Translations under genes and position numbers: made by a program
From: Hippasteria phrygiana
Taxonomy: Eukaryota; Echinodermata; Asteroidea; Valvatida; Goniasteridae
Length of the DNA: 64,000 nucleotides
Assembly: GCA_037893225.1 (NCBI GenBank)
Contig: JAZGUH010000224.1
Location: 1,240,001 to 1,304,000 of the forward strand
Reading direction: 5' to 3'
Shown: positions 38,180 through 52,611 of the stretch, in pieces
Numbering within the stretch: the stretch's first letter is position 1
Layout: each line of letters starts with the position of its first letter
Notes under the pieces: generated by a model
Told to the model about the DNA's origin: nothing
What the model saw: the letters and a program-made list of their open reading frames with translations, nothing else
Database searches by the model: none

Positions 38180-41100
38180 AGCAAGTCCATACCCCAGGGA
38201 ATTTGACATGCATGGAGCAATAAATAGAAGGTAACATGTACACAGATGTTGGCCGGAAAGAAAATAAACATTGCGAGGTTTGAATTTTCTCCACAAGTTT
38301 TAACTCTAGGAAGCCGCCGATGATTGCAACATGTAGCGCCAGATCTAAGCTATCCATACATGTCAAAATTACTGTATTTGGTTGATATTTCATGCAATTA
38401 TGAATGAGTAAAGCAAGTCCATACCCCAGGGAATTTGACATGCATGGAGCAATAAATAGACGGTAACATGTACACAGATGTTGGCCGGAAAGAAAATAAA
38501 CATTGCGAGGTTTGAATTTTCTCCACAAGTTTTAACTCTAGGAAGCCGCCGATGATTGCAACATGTAGCGCCAGATCTAAGCTATCCATACATGTCAAAA
38601 TTACTGCATTTGGTTGATATTTCATGCAATTATGAATGAATAAAGCAAGTCCATACCCCAGGGAATTTGACATGCACGGAGCAATAAATAGACGGTAACA
38701 TGTACACAGATGTTGGCCGGAAAGAAAATAAACATTGCGAGGTTTGAATTTTCTCCACAAGTTTTAACTCTAGGAAGCCGCCGATGATTGCAACATGTAG
38801 CGCCAGATCTAAGCTATCCATACATGCAAAATTACTGTATTTGGTTGATATTTCATGCAATTATGAATGAGTAAAGCAAGTCCATACCCCAGGGAATTTG
38901 ACATGCATGGAGCAATAAATAGACGGTAACATGTACACAGATGTTGGCCGGAAAGAAAATAAACATTGCGAGGTTTGAATTTTCTCCACAAGTTTTAACT
39001 CTAGGAAGCCGCCGATGATTGCAACATGTAGCGCCAGATCTAAGCTATCCATACATGTCAAAATTACTGTATTTGGTTGATATTTCATGCAATTATGAAT
39101 GAGTAAAGCAAGTCCATACCCCAGGGAATTTGACATGCATGGAGCAATAAATAGAAGGTAACATGTACACAGATGTTGGCCGGAAAGAAAATAAACATTG
39201 CGAGGTTTGAATTTTCTCCACAAGTTTTAACTCTAGGAAGCCGCCGATGATTGCAACATGTAGCGCCAGATCTAAGCTATCCATACATGTCAAAATTACT
39301 GTATTTGGTTGACATTTCATGCAATTATGAATGAGTAAAGCAAGTCCATACCCCAGGGAATTTGACATGCATGGAGCAATAAATAGACGGTAACATGTAC
39401 ACAGATGTTGGCCGGAAAGAAAATAAACATTGCGAGGTTTGAATTTTCTCCACAAGTTTTAACTCTAGGAAGCCGCCGATGATTGCAACATGTAGCGCCA
39501 GATCTAAGCTATCCATACATGTCACAATTACTGCATTTGGTTGATATTTCATGCAATTATGAATGAATAAAGCAAGTCCATACCCCAGGGAATTTGACAT
39601 GCATGGAGCAATAAATAGACGGTAATATGTACACAGATGTTGGCCGGAAAGAAAATAAACATTGCGAGGTTTGAATTTTCTCCACAAGTTTTAACTCTAG
39701 GAAGCCGCCGATGATTGCAACATGTAGCGCCAGATCTAAGCTATCCATACATGTCAAAATTACTGTATTTGGTTGATATTTCATGCAATTATGAATAAGT
39801 AAAGCAAGTCCATACCCCAGGGAATTTGACATGCATGGAGCAATAAATAGACGGTAACATGTACACAGATGTTGGCCGGAAAGAAAATAAACATTGCGAG
39901 GTTTGAATTTTCTCCACAAGTTTTAACTCTAGGAAGCCGCCGATGATTGCAACATGTAGCGCCAGATCTAAGCTATCCATACATGTCAAAATTACTGAAT
40001 TTGGTTGATATTTCATGCAATTATGAATGAGTAAAGCAAGTCCATACCCCAGGGAATTTGACATGCATGGAGCAATAAATAGACGGTAACATGTACACAG
40101 ATGTTGGCCGGAAAGAAAATAAACATTGCGAGGTTTGAATTTTATCCACAAGTTTTAACTCTAGGAAGCCGCCGATGATTGCAACATGTAGCGCCAGATC
40201 TAAGCTATCCATACATGTCAAAATTACTGCATTTGGTTGATATTTCATGCAATTATGAATGAATAAAGCAAGTCCATACCCCAGGGAATTTGACATGCAT
40301 GGAGCAATAAATAGACGGTAATATGTACACAGATGTTGGCCGGAAAGAAAATAAACATTGCGAGGTTTGAATTTTCTCCACAAGTTTTAACTCTAGGAAG
40401 CCGCCGATGATTGCAACATGTAGCGCCAGATCTAAGCTATCCATACATGTCAAAATTACTGTATTTGGTTGATATTTCATGCAATTATGAATAAGTAAAG
40501 CAAGTCCATACCCCAGGGAATTTGACATGCATGGAGCAATAAATAGACGGTAACATGTACACAGATGTTGGCCGGAAAGAAAATAAACATTGCGAGGTTT
40601 GAATTTTCTCCACAAGTTTTAACTCTAGGAAGCCGCCGATGATTGCAACATGTAGCGCCAGATCTAAGCTATCCATACATGTCAAAATTACTGTATTTGG
40701 TTGATATTTCATGCAATTATGAATGAGTAAAGCAAGTCCATACCCCAGGGAATTTGACATGCATGGAGCAATAAATAGACGGTAACATGTACGCAGATGT
40801 TGGCCGGAAAGAAAATAAACATTGCGAGGTTTGAATTTTCTCCACAAGTTTTAACTCTAGGAAGCCGCCGATGATTGCAACATGTAGCGCCAGATCTAAG
40901 CTATCCATACATGTCAAAATTACTGCATTTGGTTGATATTTCATGCAATTATGAATGAATAAAGCAAGTCCATACCCCAGGGAATTTGACATGCACGGAG
41001 CAATAAATAGACGGTAACATGTACACAGATGTTGGCCGGAAAGAAAATAAACATTGCGAGGTTTGAATTTTCTCCACAAGTTTTAACTCTAGGAAGCCGC

Positions 41101-43239
41101 CGATGATTGCAACATGTAGCGCCAGATCTAAGCTATCCATACATGCAAAATTACTGTATTTGGTTGATATTTCATGCAATTATGAATGAGTAAAGCAAGT
41201 CCATACCCCAGGGAATTTGACATGCATGGAGCAATAAATAGACGGTAACATGTACACAGATGTTGGCCGGAAAGAAAATAAACATTGCGAGGTTTGAATT
41301 TTCTCCACAAGTTTTAACTCTAGGAAGCCGCCGATGATTGCAACATGTAGCGCCAGATCTAAGCTATCCATACATGTCAAAATTACTGTATTTGGTTGAT
41401 ATTTCATGCAATTATAAATGAGTAAAGCAAGTCCATACCCCAGGGAATTTGACATGCATGGAGCAATAAATAGAAGGTAACATGTACACAGATGTTGGCC
41501 GGAAAGAAAATAAACATTGCGAGGTTTGAATTTTCTCCACAAGTTTTAACTCTAGGAAGCCGCCGATGATTGCAACATGTAGCGCCAGATCTAAGCTATC
41601 CATACATGTCAAAATTACTGTATTTGGTTGATATTTCATGCAATTATGAATGAGTAAAGCAAGTCCATACCCCAGGGAATTTGACATGCATGGAGCAATA
41701 AATAGACGGTAACATGTACACAGATGTTGGCCGGAAAGAAAATAAACATTGCGAGGTTTGAATTTTCTCCACAAGTTTTAACTCTAGGAAGCCGCCGATG
41801 ATTGCAACATGTAGCGCCAGATCTAAGCTATCCATACATGTCACAATTACTGCATTTGGTTGATATTTCATGCAATTATGAATGAATAAAGCAAGTCCAT
41901 ACCCCAGGGAATTTGACATGCATGGAGCAATAAATAGACGGTAATATGTACACAGATGTTGGCCGGAAAGAAAATAAACATTGCGAGGTTTGAATTTTCT
42001 CCACAAGTTTTAACTCTAGGAAGCCGCCGATGATTGCAACATGTAGCGCCAGATCTAAGCTATCCATACATGTCAAAATTACTGTATTTGGTTGATATTT
42101 CATGCAATTATGAATAAGTAAAGCAAGTCCATACCCCAGGGAATTTGACATGCATGGAGCAATAAATAGACGGTAACATGTACACAGATGTTGGCCGGAA
42201 AGAAAATAAACATTGCGAGGTTTGAATTTTCTCCACAAGTTTTAACTCTAGGAAGCCGCCGATGATTGCAACATGTAGCGCCAGATCTAAGCTATCCATA
42301 CATGTCAAAATTACTGAATTTGGTTGATATTTCATGCAATTATGAATGAGTAAAGCAAGTCCATACCCCAGGGAATTTGACATGCATGGAGCAATAAATA
42401 GACGGTAACATGTACACAGATGTTGGCCGGAAAGAAAATAAACATTGCGAGGTTTGAATTTTCTCCACAAGTTTTAACTCTAGGAAGCCGCCGATGATTG
42501 CAACATGTAGCGCCAGATCTAAGCTATCCATACATGTCAAAATTACTGCATTTGGTTGATATTTCATGCAATTATGAATGAATAAAGCAAGTCCATACCC
42601 CAGGGAATTTGACATGCATGGAGCAATAAATAGACGGTAATATGTACACAGATGTTGGCCGGAAAGAAAATAAACATTGCGAGGTTTGAATTTTCTCCAC
42701 AAGTTTTAACTCTAGGAAGCCGCCGATGATTGCAACATGTAGCGCCAGATCTAAGCTATCCATACATGTCAAAATTACTGTATTTGGTTGATATTTCATG
42801 CAATTATGAATAAGTAAAGCAAGTCCATACCCCAGGGAATTTGACATGCATGGAGCAATAAATAGACGGTAACATGTACACAGATGTTGGCCGGAAAGAA
42901 AATAAACATTGCGAGGTTTGAATTTTCTCCACAAGTTTTAACTCTAGGAAGCCGCCGATGATTGCAACATGTAGCGCCAGATCTAAGCTATCCATACATG
43001 TCAAAATTACTGTATTTGGTTGATATTTCATGCAATTATGAATGAGTAAAGCAAGTCCATACCCCAGGGAATTTGACATGCATGGAGCAATAAATAGACG
43101 GTAACATGTACACAGATGTTGGCCGGAAAGAAAATAAACATTGCGAGGTTTGAATTTTCTCCACAAGTTTTAACTCTAGGAAGCCGCCGATGATTGCAAC
43201 ATGTAGCGCCAGATCTAAGCTATCCATACATGTCAAAAT
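38180..43239. repeat. Tandem 10-monomer HOR, 2319 bp, about 2.2 copies
   Basis: Bases about 38180-40920 recur at about 40497-43239, with ATGCACGG, the T116 deletion, GAATAAGTAAAG and TACTGAATTT in the same order. Differences noticed are GGTTGACATT at 39313 (T in the copy), TTTTATCCAC near 40142, ATTATAAATG near 41415 and GTACGCAGATG near 40793. Ten units minus one base give 2319 bp. Confidence 0.82.
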
Positions 43240-46200
43240 TACTGTATTTGGTTGATATTTCATGCAATTATGAATGAGTAAAGCAAGTCCATACCCCAGG
43301 GAATTTGACATGCATGGAGCAATAAATAGAAGGTAACATGTACACAGATGTTGGCCGGAAAGAAAATAAACATTGCGAGGTTTGAATTTTCTCCACAAGT
43401 TTTAACTCTAGGAAGCCGCCGATGATTGCAACATGTAGCGCCAGATCTAAGCTATCCATACATGTCAAAATTACTGTATTTGGTTGATATTTCATGCAAT
43501 TATGAATGAGTAAAGCAAGTCCATACCCCAGGGAATTTGACATGCATGGAGCAATAAATAGACGGTAACATGTACACAGATGTTGGCCGGAAAGAAAATA
43601 AACATTGCGAGGTTTGAATTTTCTCCACAAGTTTTAACTCTAGGAAGCCGCCGATGATTGCAACATGTAGCGCCAGATCTAAGCTATCCATACATGTCAC
43701 AATTACTGCATTTGGTTGATATTTCATGCAATTATGAATGAATAAAGCAAGTCCATACCCCAGGGAATTTGACATGCATGGAGCAATAAATAGACGGTAA
43801 CATGTACACAGATGTTGGCCGGAAAGAAAATAAACATTGCGAGGTTTGAATTTTCTCCACAAGTTTTAACTCTAGGAAGCCGCCGATGATTGCAACATGT
43901 AGCGCCAGATCTAAGCTATCCATACATGTCAAAATTACTGTATTTGGTTGATATTTCATGCAATTATGAATGAGTAAAGCAAGTCCATACCCCAGGGAAT
44001 TTGACATGCATGGAGCAATAAATAGAAGGTAACATGTACACAGATGTTGGCCGGAAAGAAAATAAACATTGCGAGGTTTGAATTTTCTCCACAAGTTTTA
44101 ACTCTAGGAAGCCGCCGATGATTGCAACATGTAGCGCCAGATCTAAGCTATCCATACATGTCACAATTACTGCATTTGGTTGATATTTCATGCAATTATG
44201 AATGAATGAATAAAGCAAGTCCATACCCCAGGGAATTTGACGTGCATGGAGCAATAAATAGACGGTAATATGTACACAGATGTTGGCCGGAAAGAAAATA
44301 AACATTGCGAGGTTTGAATTTTCTCCACAAGTTTTAACTCTAGGAAGCCGCCGATGATTGCAACATGTAGCGCCAGATCTAAGCTATCCATACATGTCAA
44401 AATTACTGTATTTGGTTGATATTTCATGCAATTATGAATGAGTAAAGCAAGTCCATACCCCAGGGAATTTGACATGCATGGAGCAATAAATAGACGGTAA
44501 CATGTACACAGATGTTGGCCGGAAAGAAAATAAACATTGCGAGGTTTGAATTTTCTCCACAAGTTTTAACTCTAGGAAGCCGCCGATGATTGCAACATGT
44601 AGCGCCAGATCTAAGCTATCCATACATGTCAAAATTACTGCATTTGGTTGATATTTCATGCAATTATGAATGAATAAAGCAAGTCCATACCCCAGGGAAT
44701 TTGACATGCACGGAGCAATAAATAGACGGTAACATGTACACAGATGTTGGCCGGAAAGAAAATAAACATTGCGAGGTTTGAATTTTCTCCACAAGTTTTA
44801 ACTCTAGGAAGCCGCCGATGATTGCAACATGTAGCGCCAGATCTAAGCTATCCATACATGCAAAATTACTGTATTTGGTTGATATTTCATGCAATTATGA
44901 ATGAGTAAAGCAAGTCCATACCCCAGGGAATTTGACATGCATGGAGCAATAAATAGACGGTAACATGTACACAGATGTTGGCCGGAAAGAAAATAAACAT
45001 TGCGAGGTTTGAATTTTCTCCACAAGTTTTAACTCTAGGAAGCCGCCGATGATTGCAACATGTAGCGCCAGATCTAAGCTATCCATACATGTCAAAATTA
45101 CTGTATTTGGTTGATATTTCATGCAATTATGAATGAGTAAAGCAAGTCCATACCCCAGGGAATTTGACATGCATGGAGCAATAAATAGAAGGTAACATGT
45201 ACACAGATGTTGGCCGGAAAGAAAATAAACATTGCGAGGTTTGAATTTTCTCCACAAGTTTTAACTCTAGGAAGCCGCCGATGATTGCAACATGTAGCGC
45301 CAGATCTAAGCTATCCATACATGTCAAAATTACTGTATTTGGTTGACATTTCATGCAATTATGAATGAGTAAAGCAAGTCCATACCCCAGGGAATTTGAC
45401 ATGCATGGAGCAATAAATAGACGGTAACATGTACACAGATGTTGGCCGGAAAGAAAATAAACATTGCGAGGTTTGAATTTTCTCCACAAGTTTTAACTCT
45501 AGGAAGCCGCCGATGATTGCAACATGTAGCGCCAGATCTAAGCTATCCATACATGTCACAATTACTGCATTTGGTTGATATTTCATGCAATTATGAATGA
45601 ATAAAGCAAGTCCATACCCCAGGGAATTTGACATGCATGGAGCAATAAATAGACGGTAATATGTACACAGATGTTGGCCGGAAAGAAAATAAACATTGCG
45701 AGGTTTGAATTTTCTCCACAAGTTTTAACTCTAGGAAGCCGCCGATGATTGCAACATGTAGCGCCAGATCTAAGCTATCCATACATGTCAAAATTACTGT
45801 ATTTGGTTGATATTTCATGCAATTATGAATAAGTAAAGCAAGTCCATACCCCAGGGAATTTGACATGCATGGAGCAATAAATAGACGGTAACATGTACAC
45901 AGATGTTGGCCGGAAAGAAAATAAACATTGCGAGGTTTGAATTTTCTCCACAAGTTTTAACTCTAGGAAGCCGCCGATGATTGCAACATGTAGCGCCAGA
46001 TCTAAGCTATCCATACATGTCAAAATTACTGAATTTGGTTGATATTTCATGCAATTATGAATGAGTAAAGCAAGTCCATACCCCAGGGAATTTGACATGC
46101 ATGGAGCAATAAATAGACGGTAACATGTACACAGATGTTGGCCGGAAAGAAAATAAACATTGCGAGGTTTGAATTTTCTCCACAAGTTTTAACTCTAGGA

Positions 46201-49200
46201 AGCCGCCGATGATTGCAACATGTAGCGCCAGATCTAAGCTATCCATACATGTCAAAATTACTGCATTTGGTTGATATTTCATGCAATTATGAATGAATAA
46301 AGCAAGTCCATACCCCAGGGAATTTGACATGCATGGAGCAATAAATAGACGGTAATATGTACACAGATGTTGGCCGGAAAGAAAATAAACATTGCGAGGT
46401 TTGAATTTTCTCCACAAGTTTTAACTCTAGGAAGCCGCCGATGATTGCAACATGTAGCGCCAGATCTAAGCTATCCATACATGTCAAAATTACTGTATTT
46501 GGTTGATATTTCATGCAATTATGAATAAGTAAAGCAAGTCCATACCCCAGGGAATTTGACATGCATGGAGCAATAAATAGACGGTAACATGTACACAGAT
46601 GTTGGCCGGAAAGAAAATAAACATTGCGAGGTTTGAATTTTCTCCACAAGTTTTAACTCTAGGAAGCCGCCGATGATTGCAACATGTAGCGCCAGATCTA
46701 AGCTATCCATACATGTCAAAATTACTGTATTTGGTTGATATTTCATGCAATTATGAATGAGTAAAGCAAGTCCATACCCCAGGGAATTTGACATGCATGG
46801 AGCAATAAATAGACGGTAACATGTACACAGATGTTGGCCGGAAAGAAAATAAACATTGCGAGGTTTGAATTTTCTCCACAAGTTTTAACTCTAGGAAGCC
46901 GCCGATGATTGCAACATGTAGCGCCAGATCTAAGCTATCCATACATGTCAAAATTACTGTATTTGGTTGATATTTCATGCAATTATGAATGAGTAAAGCA
47001 AGTCCATACCCCAGGGAATTTGACATGCATGGAGCAATAAATAGAAGGTAACATGTACACAGATGTTGGCCGGAAAGAAAATAAACATTGCGAGGTTTGA
47101 ATTTTCTCCACAAGTTTTAACTCTAGGAAGCCGCCGATGATTGCAACATGTAGCGCCAGATCTAAGCTATCCATACATGTCAAAATTACTGTATTTGGTT
47201 GATATTTCATGCAATTATGAATGAGTAAAGCAAGTCCATACCCCAGGGAATTTGACATGCATGGAGCAATAAATAGACGGTAACATGTACACAGATGTTG
47301 GCCGGAAAGAAAATAAACATTGCGAGGTTTGAATTTTCTCCACAAGTTTTAACTCTAGGAAGCCGCCGATGATTGCAACATGTAGCGCCAGATCTAAGCT
47401 ATCCATACATGTCACAATTACTGCATTTGGTTGATATTTCATGCAATTATGAATGAATAAAGCAAGTCCATACCCCAGGGAATTTGACATGCATGGAGCA
47501 ATAAATAGACGGTAACATGTACACAGATGTTGGCCGGAAAGAAAATAAACATTGCGAGGTTTGAATTTTCTCCACAAGTTTTAACTCTAGGAAGCCGCCG
47601 ATGATTGCAACATGTAGCGCCAGATCTAAGCTATCCATACATGTCAAAATTACTGTATTTGGTTGATATTTCATGCAATTATGAATGAGTAAAGCAAGTC
47701 CATACCCCAGGGAATTTGACATGCATGGAGCAATAAATAGAAGGTAACATGTACACAGATGTTGGCCGGAAAGAAAATAAACATTGCGAGGTTTGAATTT
47801 TCTCCACAAGTTTTAACTCTAGGAAGCCGCCGATGATTGCAACATGTAGCGCCAGATCTAAGCTATCCATACATGTCACAATTACTGCATTTGGTTGATA
47901 TTTCATGCAATTATGAATGAATGAATAAAGCAAGTCCATACCCCAGGGAATTTGACGTGCATGGAGCAATAAATAGACGGTAATATGTACACAGATGTTG
48001 GCCGGAAAGAAAATAAACATTGCGAGGTTTGAATTTTCTCCACAAGTTTTAACTCTAGGAAGCCGCCGATGATTGCAACATGTAGCGCCAGATCTAAGCT
48101 ATCCATACATGTCAAAATTACTGTATTTGGTTGATATTTCATGCAATTATGAATGAGTAAAGCAAGTCCATACCCCAGGGAATTTGACATGCATGGAGCA
48201 ATAAATAGACGGTAACATGTACACAGATGTTGGCCGGAAAGAAAATAAACATTGCGAGGTTTGAATTTTCTCCACAAGTTTTAACTCTAGGAAGCCGCCG
48301 ATGATTGCAACATGTAGCGCCAGATCTAAGCTATCCATACATGTCAAAATTACTGCATTTGGTTGATATTTCATGCAATTATGAATGAATAAAGCAAGTC
48401 CATACCCCAGGGAATTTGACATGCACGGAGCAATAAATAGACGGTAACATGTACACAGATGTTGGCCGGAAAGAAAATAAACATTGCGAGGTTTGAATTT
48501 TCTCCACAAGTTTTAACTCTAGGAAGCCGCCGATGATTGCAACATGTAGCGCCAGATCTAAGCTATCCATACATGCAAAATTACTGTATTTGGTTGATAT
48601 TTCATGCAATTATGAATGAGTAAAGCAAGTCCATACCCCAGGGAATTTGACATGCATGGAGCAATAAATAGACGGTAACATGTACACAGATGTTGGCCGG
48701 AAAGAAAATAAACATTGCGAGGTTTGAATTTTCTCCACAAGTTTTAACTCTAGGAAGCCGCCGATGATTGCAACATGTAGCGCCAGATCTAAGCTATCCA
48801 TACATGTCAAAATTACTGTATTTGGTTGATATTTCATGCAATTATGAATGAGTAAAGCAAGTCCATACCCCAGGGAATTTGACATGCATGGAGCAATAAA
48901 TAGAAGGTAACATGTACACAGATGTTGGCCGGAAAGAAAATAAACATTGCGAGGTTTGAATTTTCTCCACAAGTTTTAACTCTAGGAAGCCGCCGATGAT
49001 TGCAACATGTAGCGCCAGATCTAAGCTATCCATACATGTCAAAATTACTGTATTTGGTTGACATTTCATGCAATTATGAATGAGTAAAGCAAGTCCATAC
49101 CCCAGGGAATTTGACATGCATGGAGCAATAAATAGACGGTAACATGTACACAGATGTTGGCCGGAAAGAAAATAAACATTGCGAGGTTTGAATTTTCTCC

Positions 49201-50670
49201 ACAAGTTTTAACTCTAGGAAGCCGCCGATGATTGCAACATGTAGCGCCAGATCTAAGCTATCCATACATGTCACAATTACTGCATTTGGTTGATATTTCA
49301 TGCAATTATGAATGAATAAAGCAAGTCCATACCCCAGGGAATTTGACATGCATGGAGCAATAAATAGACGGTAATATGTACACAGATGTTGGCCGGAAAG
49401 AAAATAAACATTGCGAGGTTTGAATTTTCTCCACAAGTTTTAACTCTAGGAAGCCGCCGATGATTGCAACATGTAGCGCCAGATCTAAGCTATCCATACA
49501 TGTCAAAATTACTGTATTTGGTTGATATTTCATGCAATTATGAATAAGTAAAGCAAGTCCATACCCCAGGGAATTTGACATGCATGGAGCAATAAATAGA
49601 CGGTAACATGTACACAGATGTTGGCCGGAAAGAAAATAAACATTGCGAGGTTTGAATTTTCTCCACAAGTTTTAACTCTAGGAAGCCGCCGATGATTGCA
49701 ACATGTAGCGCCAGATCTAAGCTATCCATACATGTCAAAATTACTGAATTTGGTTGATATTTCATGCAATTATGAATGAGTAAAGCAAGTCCATACCCCA
49801 GGGAATTTGACATGCATGGAGCAATAAATAGACGGTAACATGTACACAGATGTTGGCCGGAAAGAAAATAAACATTGCGAGGTTTGAATTTTCTCCACAA
49901 GTTTTAACTCTAGGAAGCCGCCGATGATTGCAACATGTAGCGCCAGATCTAAGCTATCCATACATGTCAAAATTACTGCATTTGGTTGATATTTCATGCA
50001 ATTATGAATGAATAAAGCAAGTCCATACCCCAGGGAATTTGACATGCATGGAGCAATAAATAGACGGTAATATGTACACAGATGTTGGCCGGAAAGAAAA
50101 TAAACATTGCGAGGTTTGAATTTTCTCCACAAGTTTTAACTCTAGGAAGCCGCCGATGATTGCAACATGTAGCGCCAGATCTAAGCTATCCATACATGTC
50201 AAAATTACTGTATTTGGTTGATATTTCATGCAATTATGAATAAGTAAAGCAAGTCCATACCCCAGGGAATTTGACATGCATGGAGCAATAAATAGACGGT
50301 AACATGTACACAGATGTTGGCCGGAAAGAAAATAAACATTGCGAGGTTTGAATTTTCTCCACAAGTTTTAACTCTAGGAAGCCGCCGATGATTGCAACAT
50401 GTAGCGCCAGATCTAAGCTATCCATACATGTCAAAATTACTGTATTTGGTTGATATTTCATGCAATTATGAATGAGTAAAGCAAGTCCATACCCCAGGGA
50501 ATTTGACATGCATGGAGCAATAAATAGACGGTAACATGTACACAGATGTTGGCCGGAAAGAAAATAAACATTGCGAGGTTTGAATTTTCTCCACAAGTTT
50601 TAACTCTAGGAAGCCGCCGATGATTGCAACATGTAGCGCCAGATCTAAGCTATCCATACATGTCAAAATT
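40553..50670. repeat. 16-monomer HOR, 3715 bp, about 2.7 tandem copies
   Basis: The copies run about 40553-44267, 44268-47982 and 47983-50670 (partial). The bookkeeping is 16 x 232 = 3712, minus the T116 deletion, plus the 4-bp GAAT slip, giving 3715. Every marker I compared recurs at exactly this spacing: ATGCACGG, T116 deletion, GGTTGACATT (second and third copies), TACTGAATTT, GAATAAGTAAAG and the 236-bp unit. The third copy ends where the 30-monomer repeat begins. Confidence 0.88.
44046..44281. repeat. 236-bp monomer variant with 4-bp duplication
   Basis: GAATGAATGAATAAAG replaces GAATGAATAAAG, a 4-bp tandem slip that looks like replication slippage. The second and only other copy is 47761..47996, exactly 3715 bp downstream. 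It is therefore a marker of the 16-monomer higher-order repeat. Confidence 0.93.
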
Positions 50671-52611
50671 ACTGCATTTGGTTGATATTTCATGCAATTA
50701 TGAATGAATAAAGCAAGTCCATACCCCAGGGAATTTGACATGCACGGAGCAATAAATAGACGGTAACATGTACACAGATGTTGGCCGGAAAGAAAATAAA
50801 CATTGCGAGGTTTGAATTTTCTCCACAAGTTTTAACTCTAGGAAGCCGCCGATGATTGCAACATGTAGCGCCAGATCTAAGCTATCCATACATGTCAAAA
50901 TTACTGTATTTGGTTGATATTTCATGCAATTATGAATGAGTAAAGCAAGTCCATACCCCAGGGAATTTGACATGCATGGAGCAATAAATAGACGGTAACA
51001 TGTACACAGATGTTGGCCGGAAAGAAAATAAACATTGCGAGGTTTGAATTTTCTCCACAAGTTTTAACTCTAGGAAGCCGCCGATGATTGCAACATGTAG
51101 CGCCAGATCTAAGCTATCCATACATGTCACAATTACTGCATTTGGTTGATATTTCATGCAATTATGAATGAATAAAGCAAGTCCATACCCCAGGGAATTT
51201 GACATGCATGGAGCAATAAATAGACGGTAATATGTACACAGATGTTGGCCGGAAAGAAAATAAACATTGCGAGGTTTGAATTTTCTCCACAAGTTTTAAC
51301 TCTAGGAAGCCGCCGATGATTGCAACATGTAGCGCCAGATCTAAGCTATCCATACATGTCAAAATTACTGTATTTGGTTGATATTTCATGCAATTATGAA
51401 TAAGTAAAGCAAGTCCATACCCCAGGGAATTTGACATGCATGGAGCAATAAATAGACGGTAACATGTACACAGATGTTGGCCGGAAAGAAAATAAACATT
51501 GCGAGGTTTGAATTTTCTCCACAAGTTTTAACTCTAGGAAGCCGCCGATGATTGCAACATGTAGCGCCAGATCTAAGCTATCCATACATGTCAAAATTAC
51601 TGAATTTGGTTGATATTTCATGCAATTATGAATGAGTAAAGCAAGTCCATACCCCAGGGAATTTGACATGCATGGAGCAATAAATAGACGGTAACATGTA
51701 CACAGATGTTGGCCGGAAAGAAAATAAACATTGCGAGGTTTGAATTTTCTCCACAAGTTTTAACTCTAGGAAGCCGCCGATGATTGCAACATGTAGCGCC
51801 AGATCTAAGCTATCCATACATGTCAAAATTACTGCATTTGGTTGATATTTCATGCAATTATGAATGAATAAAGCAAGTCCATACCCCAGGGAATTTGACA
51901 TGCATGGAGCAATAAATAGACGGTAATATGTACACAGATGTTGGCCGGAAAGAAAATAAACATTGCGAGGTTTGAATTTTCTCCACAAGTTTTAACTCTA
52001 GGAAGCCGCCGATGATTGCAACATGTAGCGCCAGATCTAAGCTATCCATACATGTCAAAATTACTGTATTTGGTTTATATTTCATGCAATTATGAATAAG
52101 TAAAGCAAGTCCATACCCCAGGGAATTTGACATGCATGGAGCAATAAATAGACGGTAACATGTACACAGATGTTGGCCGGAAAGAAAATAAACATTGCGA
52201 GGTTTGAATTTTCTCCACAAGTTTTAACTCTAGGAAGCCGCCGATGATTGCAACATGTAGCGCCAGATCTAAGCTATCCATACATGTCAAAATTACTGTA
52301 TTTGGTTGATATTTCATGCAATTATGAATGAGTAAAGCAAGTCCATACCCCAGGGAATTTGACATGCATGGAGCAATAAATAGACGGTAACATGTACACA
52401 GATGTTGGCCGGAAAGAAAATAAACATTGCGAGGTTTGAATTTTCTCCACAAGTTTTAACTCTAGGAAGCCGCCGATGATTGCAACATGTAGCGCCAGAT
52501 CTAAGCTATCCATACATGTCAAAATTACTGCATTTGGTTGATATTTCATGCAATTATGAATGAATAAAGCAAGTCCATACCCCAGGGAATTTGACATGCA
52601 TGGAGCAATAA
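49063..52611. repeat. 8-monomer duplication, offset 1856 bp
   Basis: Bases about 49063-50755 recur at about 50919-52611, with two GAATAAGTAAAG units and TACTGAATTT in register. The second copy carries GGTTTATATT near 52073, which the first lacks. The offset is exactly 8 x 232. It bridges the end of the 16-monomer HOR and the start of the 30-monomer HOR. Confidence 0.75.

Larger units (their letters stand above)
19650..38180. repeat. Satellite domain 2: interleaved long HOR duplications
   Basis: This domain is marked by the private +1 insertion AATTATCTG (10 units, 20972-37445), ACAGGTGTTGG (near 22932, 28964, 33140, 37780) and CTAAACTATCC. Other markers are AGATATAAGC (near 20018, 23961, 26049) and the linked pair ATTCCGAGG with GCCGTCGATG (four places from 20177). 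Duplications at 928, 1160, 2088, 3943, 4176, 4408, 4640 and 6031 bp overlap one another, so no single HOR period tiles the domain. Confidence 0.75.
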
